Source of the DNA: Pseudomonadota bacterium
GTDB taxonomy: Bacteria > Pseudomonadota > Gammaproteobacteria > SZUA-229
Reading direction: 5' to 3'
Assembly (NCBI GenBank): GCA_030673345.1
Contig: DAOVJH010000123.1
Span: forward strand, 1-5,312
DNA length: 5,312 nt
The notes under the pieces are model-generated. The model had not been told where the DNA came from. It searched no databases and saw only the letters and a program-made list of their open reading frames with translations. The translations under genes and the position numbers were made by a program. Each line of letters starts with the position of its first letter. Positions within the stretch are counted from its first letter, which is position 1. Shown piece after piece: positions 1-5,312 of this stretch.

Positions 1-504
1 CGCCAGCAGAACCCTGCGTTTCATACCGCCTGAAAGAGAAGCGTAATCTGCATCACCATCAAGCTGCATTCGGCTCAGTACTTCTTCGACCTGCTGATTA
101 AGCTGCCAGGCATCGTGGATATCCACCTGGTTCTGAGCGCGTTCCAGCTCTGCAGTCGTCTGATCGTTATGGTTTTCGGTGAAGTTATGCAGAGCATGAT
201 GGTAATCCTGCAGCAGCTTCGCGCTTTTACCCAGACCCTCCGCCACCACATCAAAGATGCTGCCCTGCAAGTCACCGCGCGGTTCCTGATCGAGCACCGC
301 TATCTTTAAACTTTGCTTGAGCTCTATATCACCGCTATCAGCCTTGACCTCACCTGAGATAACTTTTAACAAGGTCGATTTTCCAGTGCCATTTCGGCCC
401 AGCAAACACAGCCGCTCACCAGCTTCGACAGAAACACTGATGCTCTCTAAGATAGCAGGACCGCCAAAACCGACGTGGATATTTCGTAAACGTATTAAAG
501 ACAT
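1..504 (-). CDS. uup: ABC-F family ATPase Uup, N-terminal part (cut by window edge)
   Basis: This is the first 168 codons of a soluble ABC-F ATPase with no membrane domain; the gene runs off the left edge. The first ATPase domain is visible. Walker A is GRNGTGKS at residues 36-43, a Q-loop-like VLDQEP lies at about 70-75, and the ABC signature LSGGMKRR begins at residue 157. Start, spacing and the phrases SIFDVVAEG and DAWQLNQQVEEVL match Uup (about 635 residues in E. coli) better than EttA or other ABC-F paralogues. Uup is known for suppressing precise excision of transposons and for a role on ribosomes or branched DNA; the exact substrate is not visible here. The ATG at 504 is the first in this frame, with no in-frame upstream ATG nearby, and no clear Shine-Dalgarno precedes it. 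It lies on the metH strand, but a terminator at 732-759 separates the two. The missing C-terminal domain makes the paralogue call probable rather than certain. Confidence 0.88.
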   Translation of the reverse strand, partial: MSLIRLRNIHVGFGGPAILESISVSVEAGERLCLLGRNGTGKSTLLKVISGEVKADSGDIELKQSLKIAVLDQEPRGDLQGSIFDVVAEGLGKSAKLLQDYHHALHNFTENHNDQTTAELERAQNQVDIHDAWQLNQQVEEVLSRMQLDGDADYASLSGGMKRRVLLA

Positions 505-511
505 GCGGCGA

Positions 512-524
512 ATTTTACAGTATA
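512..524 (-). promoter_or_regulatory. Possible uup -10 region (two overlapping hexamers)
   Basis: Two -10-like hexamers lie just upstream of the uup ATG on the minus strand: TATACT (524-519) and TAAAAT (517-512). Either would give a leader of only about 0-8 nt, so uup might be translated leaderless or nearly so, which fits the lack of a Shine-Dalgarno. No good -35 is seen at the proper distance, so this is tentative. Confidence 0.25.
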
Positions 525-571
525 GCGATAGACATAAAAGAAAAGAATGAAAAGATTATTGTCCGCCGATA

Positions 572-594
572 AGCGCAGGTATAAAACCTGCGCT
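572..594. repeat. 9-bp perfect hairpin
   Basis: AGCGCAGGT (572-580) and ACCTGCGCT (586-594) are perfect complements around a 5-nt ATAAA loop. Neither strand has a T-run after the stem, so it is not an intrinsic terminator. It sits inside the larger 557-718 element. Confidence 0.65.
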
Positions 595-604
595 AGTTAG
601 CGAA

Positions 605-675
605 TGTCATCTCGACCAGCGGGAGAGATCTTTTTCACTGATAGTTCAAGATCTCCCCCGCTGGTCGAAATGACA
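605..675. repeat. 28-bp-arm inverted repeat, dispersed-palindrome type
   Basis: The arms at 605-632 and 648-675 match at 26 of 28 positions around a 15-nt loop (633-647). The ends read TGTCAT and ATGACA, and the core contains TCGACCAGCGGG. From memory, palindromes with a TGTCATTTCGACC-like end and a GGAGA-ATCTT-like inner side recur in intergenic DNA of many bacterial genomes; that resemblance is recalled, not searched. The two mismatches (C/T and A/G) leave a G-U-compatible pair in one RNA sense, so a long stable stem is likely if transcribed. There is no ORF and no adjacent U-tract on either side. Confidence 0.75.
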
Positions 676-731
676 GGTTTCTTTAATATTTTTTCTCGGG
701 GCTTATCGATGGACAATACTTTTTCTTTTCC

Positions 732-759
732 AAAAAAAAACCGGTGCATAGCACCGGTT
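732..759 (-). terminator. Rho-independent terminator (leftward)
   Basis: On the minus strand the inverted repeat 759-751/747-739 forms a GC-rich stem (CCGGTGC with GCACCGG, extended by two A-U pairs) closed by a 3-nt loop. A run of nine T's (740-732) follows directly, the first two able to join the stem. On the plus strand the hairpin follows an A-run and has no T-tract, so it works leftward only. It would end transcripts from metH, 410 nt upstream, or from an RNA gene nearer by, and insulates uup. Confidence 0.85.
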
Positions 760-875
760 AAAAGATGAGAGAGTCTTACTCAATTGGAGAATTGACGAAA
801 CATGAACCCTAATCATGAGTCCGCCAAAACTTACATATTCAACTCGATAAACCACTCAACCGACTGAATATGTAA
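732..875 (-). ncRNA. Candidate small RNA or metH 3'-UTR-derived RNA
   Basis: Upstream of the terminator the minus strand carries three stem-loops in a row. A perfect 11-bp stem pairs 875-865 with 841-831 (23-nt loop). A 5-bp stem pairs 817-813 with 805-801, with a TTAGGGT loop. A 6-bp stem pairs 795-790 with 785-780, with a CTCC tetraloop. A pyrimidine-rich stretch (minus-strand CTCTCTCATCTTTT, 773-760) then leads into the terminator and its nine U's. A U-rich patch before a terminator with a long U-tail is the known 3' Hfq-binding module of sRNAs. The 5' end is unclear. A -10-like TATATT (879-874) would start transcription inside the first stem, so either the first stem is not part of the RNA, the promoter lies further upstream, or the RNA is processed from the metH transcript. 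No known sRNA family was recognised. The extent given is the structured part only. Confidence 0.4.
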
Positions 876-1168
876 TATAGAAAGCACCAATCATGCCAAT
901 AAATAGCATGCCGTATCAATCACTTTATATCGGCAGTAAAAAATACTTTAAGCAACTGATATATAACGGTTATTCCAATAAAAAGTATAACCTGAATATT
1001 TACCACTTATTATTTATATAAAACTTACGAACAACCGGGTTGTAATATATTTTGACACCAGATATTTACATACAAAATCAAGTGATATTATTTTTACATA
1101 TTAAAAACATGCGCTTACAAAACTTAGCTGCGATGACTTTACAGGATTAAATAATCCGACAAAGACTA
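876..1168. other. AT-rich non-coding spacer downstream of metH
   Basis: This stretch holds no convincing gene. It is far more AT-rich than the flanking genes; for example only 12 of 60 bases are G or C in 961-1020. Small symmetric motifs are visible: GGATTA/TAATCC at 1144-1157, just past the metH stop, and the 13-nt palindrome ACAACCGGGTTGT at 1031-1043. Neither is followed by a good T-tract, so neither is called a terminator. A consensus -35-like TTGACA occurs on the plus strand at 1052-1057 without a matching -10. Two very short hydrophobic reading frames on the minus strand (1006-920 and 909-856) are discussed among the findings. Confidence 0.6.
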
Positions 1169-4100
1169 TCAGGCATCATAATCCAATACTGGCGCTAACC
1201 AGCGTTCAACCACTGCAATATCATCACCTTTTCGTCTGGCGTAATCATCCACCTGGTCTTTATGGATCTTGCCGGTACCAAAATATTTTGCATCCGGGTG
1301 CGAAAAGTAGAAACCTGAAACAGCCGCGGTCGGCAGCATGGCAAAACTTTCGGTAATCGTTATCCCGGCATTTTTATCCGGTTCGATCAACGACCAGAGC
1401 GTGGCTTTTTCAGTGTGATCAGGACAGGCAGGGTAACCCGGTGCAGGACGGATACCCTGATAAGCCTCTTTAATCAGATCATCATCACTAAGCGCTTCAT
1501 CAGCCGCATAAGCCCAGAATTCTTTACGCACACGATGATGCATACACTCAGCAAAAGCTTCTGCTAATCGATCTGCCAGTGCTTTTAACAAAATACTATT
1601 GTAATCATCGTGGTCGGCTTCAAAACGTTTCACATGTTCATCAATGCCGATACCTGCCGTTACTGCAAATGCGCCAACATAGTCTTTTTTACCCGACTCT
1701 TTTGGCGCAACAAAATCTGAAATACAGCTATTAGGCCTGTCTGATGGTTTCGCCAATTGCTGGCGCAGGTGATGCAGCACCGTTTTAACTTCTGCACGCT
1801 CATCATCACTATAAAGCTCAATATCATCGCCCACACTGTTCGCTGGAAAAAAACCGATCACTGCTCGCGCATGCAACCATTTTTCATCGACGATCTGTTT
1901 TAACAAGGCCTGCGCGTCTTCAAACAAACGCGTCGCTTCTTCACCGATAATTTTATCATCTAAGATTTTTGGATACTTGCCTGCCAGTTCCCAGGCATGG
2001 AAAAACGGTGTCCAGTCTATATAACGAGTTAACTCTTCCAGTGAATAATCTTCAAATACCTTAATGCCTAAAAATGTGGGTTTTGGAGGCGTATAATTTT
2101 CCCAGTCACCCTTATATGCATTGTCGCGCGCCTGTTGCAGAGTGAATGTTTTTCTACTTGCGGTACGTTTGCTGCGTTCTTCACGCATGGTTTGATATTC
2201 ATCTTTTAAATTTTTTGCAAAAACTTTTTTACGCTCGTTGCTTAGCAGGTCACCAGCAACACCGACTGCACGTGACGCATCAGCCACGTAGACCACGGCA
2301 TTGTCGTATTTTGGATCAATTTTTACCGCGGTATGGATGCGTGAGGTGGTGGCACCGCCAATCATCAATGGGATATTCATTTCCAGACGCTGCATTTCGG
2401 ATGCCATGTGTACCATCTCATCCAGTGAGGGTGTGATCAGACCCGATAAACCAATAATATCAACATGGTGTTTTTTCGCTTCGGCCAGAATCGTTTCCGC
2501 TGGCACCATAACGCCTATATCGATCACTTCATAGTTATTACACTGCAGCACTACGCCAACAATATTTTTGCCAATGTCATGCACGTCACCTTTTACCGTG
2601 GCCATCAAAATTTTACCGTTGGTATGCAGCTCACCTTCTTTTTCCGCTTCGAGGTAAGGCATTAGATACGCCACGGCTTTTTTCATCACACGCGCTGATT
2701 TCACGACCTGCGGTAAAAACATTTTACCTTCACCGAACAGGTCACCGACGGTATTCATGCCGTCCATCAGGGGTCCTTCGATCACATGTAAGGTAAGCTC
2801 AGCCTGTTGTCTTGCCTCTTCGGTATCTTCTTCGATAAAGTCGGTGATGCCTTTTACCAGTGCATGCGCCAACCGCTCATTGACCGGTTTTTCACGCCAT
2901 GCCAGGTCCTGCTTATTTTCTTTTACGCTGCCATCACCCATGAACTGCGGAGCGATATCGAGCAAACGGTCAGTCGCCTGATCATTCTTATTCTGAATAA
3001 CGTCTTCAACGGCTTCACGCAATTCTTCGGGCAGGTCGTCATACACTGCCAGCTGACCGGCGTTAACGATGCCCATATCCATACCCGCCTTGATCGCGTG
3101 ATACAAAAATACTGAATGAATCGCTTCACGCACCGGGTTGTTGCCACGAAATGAAAACGACACGTTAGACACACCGCCGGAAATCATTGCATGCGGCAGG
3201 GTTTGTTTGATGGTACGGGTGGCTTCTATGAAATCGACAGCATAGTTATTATGCTCGTCGATGCCGGTAGCAACCGCGAAGATATTCGGGTCAAAGATAA
3301 TGTCTTCCGGTGGAAAACCGATGACTTCAGTCAGCACTTTGTATGAACGGGTACAGATTTCAACTTTACGCTCATAGGTATCCGCCTGACCATCTTCATC
3401 AAATGCCATCACGATAACGGCAGCGCCATACTGTCTGACCAGTCTGGCATATTTAATAAAATTCTCTTCACCTTCTTTTAACGAAATTGAATTGACGATG
3501 GATTTTCCCTGCACACACTGCAGACCGGCCTCAATGATGTCCCATTTGGATGAGTCGATCATCACCGGCACACGGGAAATATCAGGTTCAGAGGCGATCA
3601 GATTTAAAAATTTAACCATCGCCTCTTTCGATTCCAGCATGCCTTCATCCATGTTGATATCGATTACCTGGGCACCGTTCTCTACCTGCTGCGCGGCGAC
3701 ACTCAAAGCTTCTTCATATTTATCTTCTAAAATAAGACGTTTGAACAAGGCAGAACCAGTTACATTATTGCGCTCGCCGACATTGACGAACAACGAATCT
3801 TTACCGATGTTAAATGGCTCTAATCCAGACAGGCGGCATTCCACCGGGATATCTGGAATAACACGTGGTTTGGTATCGGCAACGATATCGGCAAATGCAC
3901 GGATATGATCCGGCGAAGTACCACAACAGCCACCAACAATATTTAAAAAACCGCTATTGGCCCATTCACCGATAGCCTCTGCCATATCATCCGGCCCAAG
4001 GTCATACCCCCCCATCTCATTCGGCAGCCCGGCATTAGGATGTGCTGAAACATAAACTTCAGAGATACGTGATATCTCCTCCACATACTGACGCAGATCT

Positions 4101-4861
4101 TCTGGCCCTAGCGCACAGTTCAAACCGATAGAGATCGGTTCAGCGTGACGCAATGAATTATAAAAAGCTTCGGTTAACTGGCCCGTCAGGGTACGGCCTG
4201 ACTGATCAGTAATGGTACCGGAGATCATGATAGGCAGTTCGATACCATCTTCAGCAAATACCTGTTTCACCGCAAAGATGGCGGCCTTGGCATTCAAGGT
4301 ATCAAAGATGGTCTCGATCAATATGATGTCTGCGCCGCCTTCGATCAAAGCACGGGTTGATTCCGCATAGGCGTCTGCCAGCTCAGTAAATTTAATGTTA
4401 CGAAAAGCCGGGTCATTCACATCCGGTGAAATCGAACAGGTACGGTTAGTCGGCCCTAAAACACCGGCAACATAACGCGGTTTATCATCAGTGCTGAAAC
4501 TGTCTGCAGCCTTTCTGGCCAGCGAAGTCGCCGCCACATTGATCTCATAACTGAGATCTTCCATATCATAGTCAGCCATGGAAACACGGGTAGCATTGAA
4601 CGTGTTGGTTTCGATGATATCAGCGCCAGCATCCAGATATTGTTCATGGATACCGTGGATAATCTCTGGCTGAGTAAGTACCAGCAGGTCGTTATTGCCT
4701 TTAAGGTCCGAAGGATAGTCGGCAAAACGCTCACCACGATAAGCGGCTTCATCCAGTTTATGGCGCTGGATCATGGTGCCGGTAGCACCATCCAGGATTA
4801 AGATGCGCTGTTTGAGCGCTTCATGAAGATGCTTGATACGTTGTTCGCGATTCATGGCCAT
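1169..4861 (-). CDS. metH: B12-dependent methionine synthase MetH (complete)
   Basis: Cytoplasmic cobalamin-dependent methionine synthase (EC 2.1.1.13) transfers the methyl of 5-methyltetrahydrofolate to homocysteine via methylcobalamin. All four modules are present. Numbered from the ATG at 4855, key residues fall on E. coli numbers. The homocysteine domain has zinc ligands at Cys247 (GLNCALG) and Cys310-Cys311 (GGCCGT). The pterin-binding domain begins near 354 ([32 protein letters not shown]). The cobalamin domain has DVHDIG with lower axial ligand His759, and GLSGLITPS with Ser804 and Ser810. The C-terminal reactivation domain has the AdoMet-binding [10 protein letters not shown] at about 1136. 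Length is 1228-1230 residues against 1227 in E. coli, with no frameshift. The frame stays open to 5044, but those 61 extra residues (start ATG 5044) are not MetH-like and translate the REPIN. The real start is ATG 4861 (MAMNREQ) or 4855 (MNREQ); 4861 was chosen as the first ATG after the likely promoter, and neither has a clear Shine-Dalgarno. The leader is too short for a riboswitch. Confidence 0.98.
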   Translation of the reverse strand: MAMNREQRIKHLHEALKQRILILDGATGTMIQRHKLDEAAYRGERFADYPSDLKGNNDLLVLTQPEIIHGIHEQYLDAGADIIETNTFNATRVSMADYDMEDLSYEINVAATSLARKAADSFSTDDKPRYVAGVLGPTNRTCSISPDVNDPAFRNIKFTELADAYAESTRALIEGGADIILIETIFDTLNAKAAIFAVKQVFAEDGIELPIMISGTITDQSGRTLTGQLTEAFYNSLRHAEPISIGLNCALGPEDLRQYVEEISRISEVYVSAHPNAGLPNEMGGYDLGPDDMAEAIGEWANSGFLNIVGGCCGTSPDHIRAFADIVADTKPRVIPDIPVECRLSGLEPFNIGKDSLFVNVGERNNVTGSALFKRLILEDKYEEALSVAAQQVENGAQVIDINMDEGMLESKEAMVKFLNLIASEPDISRVPVMIDSSKWDIIEAGLQCVQGKSIVNSISLKEGEENFIKYARLVRQYGAAVIVMAFDEDGQADTYERKVEICTRSYKVLTEVIGFPPEDIIFDPNIFAVATGIDEHNNYAVDFIEATRTIKQTLPHAMISGGVSNVSFSFRGNNPVREAIHSVFLYHAIKAGMDMGIVNAGQLAVYDDLPEELREAVEDVIQNKNDQATDRLLDIAPQFMGDGSVKENKQDLAWREKPVNERLAHALVKGITDFIEEDTEEARQQAELTLHVIEGPLMDGMNTVGDLFGEGKMFLPQVVKSARVMKKAVAYLMPYLEAEKEGELHTNGKILMATVKGDVHDIGKNIVGVVLQCNNYEVIDIGVMVPAETILAEAKKHHVDIIGLSGLITPSLDEMVHMASEMQRLEMNIPLMIGGATTSRIHTAVKIDPKYDNAVVYVADASRAVGVAGDLLSNERKKVFAKNLKDEYQTMREERSKRTASRKTFTLQQARDNAYKGDWENYTPPKPTFLGIKVFEDYSLEELTRYIDWTPFFHAWELAGKYPKILDDKIIGEEATRLFEDAQALLKQIVDEKWLHARAVIGFFPANSVGDDIELYSDDERAEVKTVLHHLRQQLAKPSDRPNSCISDFVAPKESGKKDYVGAFAVTAGIGIDEHVKRFEADHDDYNSILLKALADRLAEAFAECMHHRVRKEFWAYAADEALSDDDLIKEAYQGIRPAPGYPACPDHTEKATLWSLIEPDKNAGITITESFAMLPTAAVSGFYFSHPDAKYFGTGKIHKDQVDDYARRKGDDIAVVERWLAPVLDYDA

Positions 4862-4894
4862 AAACTTGAAATATTGGGTAAAAAATAGCAGGCG

Positions 4895-4900
4895 ATTGTA
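4895..4900 (-). promoter_or_regulatory. Probable metH promoter (extended -10)
   Basis: On the minus strand TGGTACAAT ends at 4895. This is a TGN extended -10 with a TACAAT hexamer, five of six bases matching TATAAT. No recognisable -35 lies 16-18 bp upstream, as is common for extended -10 promoters. The predicted start near 4888 gives a leader of about 27 nt to the ATG at 4861. It lies about 60 bp inside the REPIN, so the REPIN would be upstream of, not within, the metH transcript. No MetJ-box (AGACGTCT) repeats or clear MetR site were seen. Confidence 0.45.
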
Positions 4901-4960
4901 CCATTTTCTGCTCAGACTGCGCATTATTAAAGAACATCCGGCGGATACCTGAACGGAGAT

Positions 4961-5028
4961 ATCGCGGAACAAGATTCCGCTCCTACGAGCGGCTCTATAC
5001 CTGTAGGAGCGGAATCTTGTTCCGCGAT
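4961..5028. repeat. REPIN: two inverted REP sequences
   Basis: The arms 4961-4986 and 5003-5028 are perfect 26-bp inverted complements around a 16-nt spacer. Each arm is itself a small hairpin: GCGGAA and TTCCGC pair around 5 nt, with a GTAGGAG head. This is the architecture of REP sequences of Pseudomonas and other gammaproteobacteria, arranged as an inverted doublet (REPIN/BIME). Such elements are mobilised in trans by RAYT tyrosine transposases (TnpA-REP), which are not encoded here. It occupies a third of the metH-bpt divergent region. A further GTAGG at 5033-5037 may be a degenerate third head. The complete identity of the arms suggests recent arrival or ongoing gene conversion. Confidence 0.85.
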
Positions 5029-5069
5029 TATTGTAGGCGAGCACTGCCTTTACCGACTAAACTTGTCTT

Positions 5070-5312
5070 ATGAACACGCGCCACCTACAGCTCTACATCA
5101 CGACCGAATCACCCTGCAGTTATTTTGATGACAGGATTAGTCGCAACCTGGTGCCCGACCCCGAACTAAAGCTCAACATGCACATCTACAACCAGTTGAT
5201 TCAGCACGGCTTTCGCCGTAGCGGAACCTATTGTTATCGCCCTCACTGTCAGGATTGCCAGGCCTGCGTCGCCTGCCGCATCCCGGTCGAACAATTCGCC
5301 GGCAACCGCTCC
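5070..5312 (+). CDS. bpt: Bacterial aminoacyl-tRNA-protein transferase Bpt, N-terminal part (cut by window edge)
   Basis: These are the first 81 codons of an ATE/Bpt-family transferase, open at the right edge. Recognisable N-terminal ATE features are SPCSYF with Cys16 and GFRRSGTYCYRPHC (residues 47-60), followed by the cysteine cluster C60-x2-C63-x2-C66-x2-C69 and RIPVEQF. Eukaryotic ATE1 uses such N-terminal cysteines to bind metal or an iron-sulfur cluster. Bacterial Bpt transfers leucine from Leu-tRNA to proteins with N-terminal Asp or Glu, making N-degrons for ClpS/ClpAP; the transfer specificity cannot be told from this fragment. The catalytic GNAT-like C-terminal domain (usual total about 235-250 residues) is outside the window. 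The ATG at 5070 follows an in-frame TAA at 5058-5060, so no longer ATG start is possible. No Shine-Dalgarno is visible. It diverges from metH, and only 41 bp separate the REPIN from the start codon. Confidence 0.9.
   Translation, partial: MNTRHLQLYITTESPCSYFDDRISRNLVPDPELKLNMHIYNQLIQHGFRRSGTYCYRPHCQDCQACVACRIPVEQFAGNRS

Larger units (their letters stand above)
557..718. repeat. 162-bp nested palindromic element (MITE-like)
   Basis: The ends are an 18-nt inverted repeat, 557-574 against 701-718, matching at 16 of 18 positions; the arms begin TATTGTCC and end CGATAAGC. Enclosed are two further palindromes, a 9-bp hairpin (572-594) and a 28-bp inverted repeat (605-675), so the single strand could fold as a closing stem with two arms. 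The element carries no coding potential. Terminal inverted repeats plus small size suggest a non-autonomous mobile element or dispersed intergenic repeat. No convincing target-site duplication is visible. The outer arm and the first inner hairpin overlap by three bases, so the two stems compete slightly. The mobile-element reading is inference; the base pairing is directly visible. Confidence 0.55.

Noticed and set aside
115..550. Plus-strand frames at 115-309 and 317-550
   Set aside because: The first lies wholly inside, and the second mostly opposite, the uup coding sequence, which has clear Walker A and signature motifs on the minus strand.
572..594. Terminator downstream of the 732-759 signal
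   Set aside because: The hairpin is strong, but neither strand has a U-tract after it.
557..718. CRISPR or tandem direct-repeat array
   Set aside because: The repeats are inverted and nested, not direct with regular spacers.
732..842. Minus-strand ORF from the ATG at 817 through the terminator
   Set aside because: It would translate the terminator hairpin and its T-run into a low-complexity tail, so it is not a credible gene.
1144..1157. metH terminator at the GGATTA/TAATCC palindrome
   Set aside because: The stem is only 6 bp with a minimal loop and no T-run follows on the minus strand.
3492..3908. 138-codon open frame on the plus strand inside metH
   Set aside because: It is antisense to the highly conserved folate-binding part of metH, has no recognisable motif and no start signals, so it is a shadow frame.
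4456..4752. 98-codon minus-strand frame overlapping the start region of metH
   Set aside because: It is an alternative frame of the conserved homocysteine-binding domain with no family resemblance.
4862..5069. SAM or cobalamin riboswitch upstream of metH
   Set aside because: The likely leader is only about 27 nt, and the rest of the spacer is the REPIN; no B12-box-like or SAM-riboswitch core is visible.

Overview
The window reads as chromosomal DNA of a gammaproteobacterium. The basis is a MetH that follows the E. coli enzyme almost residue for residue, a Uup-type ABC-F ATPase, a bacterial aminoacyl-tRNA-protein transferase (Bpt/ATE family), and a REP doublet (REPIN) of the kind common in Pseudomonas and relatives. 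The genus cannot be fixed from this stretch. Coding DNA has moderate G+C, while part of the metH-uup gap is strikingly AT-rich.

Layout, left to right. Positions 1-504 (minus) hold the first 168 codons of uup, cut by the window edge. Positions 505-1168 are a 664-bp gap without a convincing protein gene but dense in structure. A 162-bp nested palindromic element (557-718) contains a 9-bp hairpin and a near-perfect 28-bp inverted repeat. Next to it is a clear Rho-independent terminator pointing left (732-759). Upstream of that terminator on the minus strand is a series of stem-loops (780-875) that looks like a small RNA or a structured metH 3' end. The rest, about 876-1168, is very AT-rich. Positions 1169-4861 (minus) are a complete metH, the B12-dependent methionine synthase. 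Positions 4862-5069 are the divergent metH/bpt control region, carrying a perfect 26-bp-arm REPIN. Positions 5070-5312 (plus) are the first 81 codons of bpt, cut by the window edge.

The three genes are not an obvious functional unit. MetH closes the methionine/folate cycle, Bpt tags proteins for the N-degron pathway, and Uup is a ribosome- or DNA-structure-associated ATPase. metH and uup share a strand, but a strong terminator lies between them, so uup probably has its own promoter. metH and bpt diverge around the REPIN.

The parts most worth following are non-coding: the candidate Hfq-type RNA ending at 732, the nested palindromic element beside it, and the REPIN squeezed between two divergent promoters. 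No defence system, CRISPR array, tRNA, rRNA or intact transposase gene was seen.
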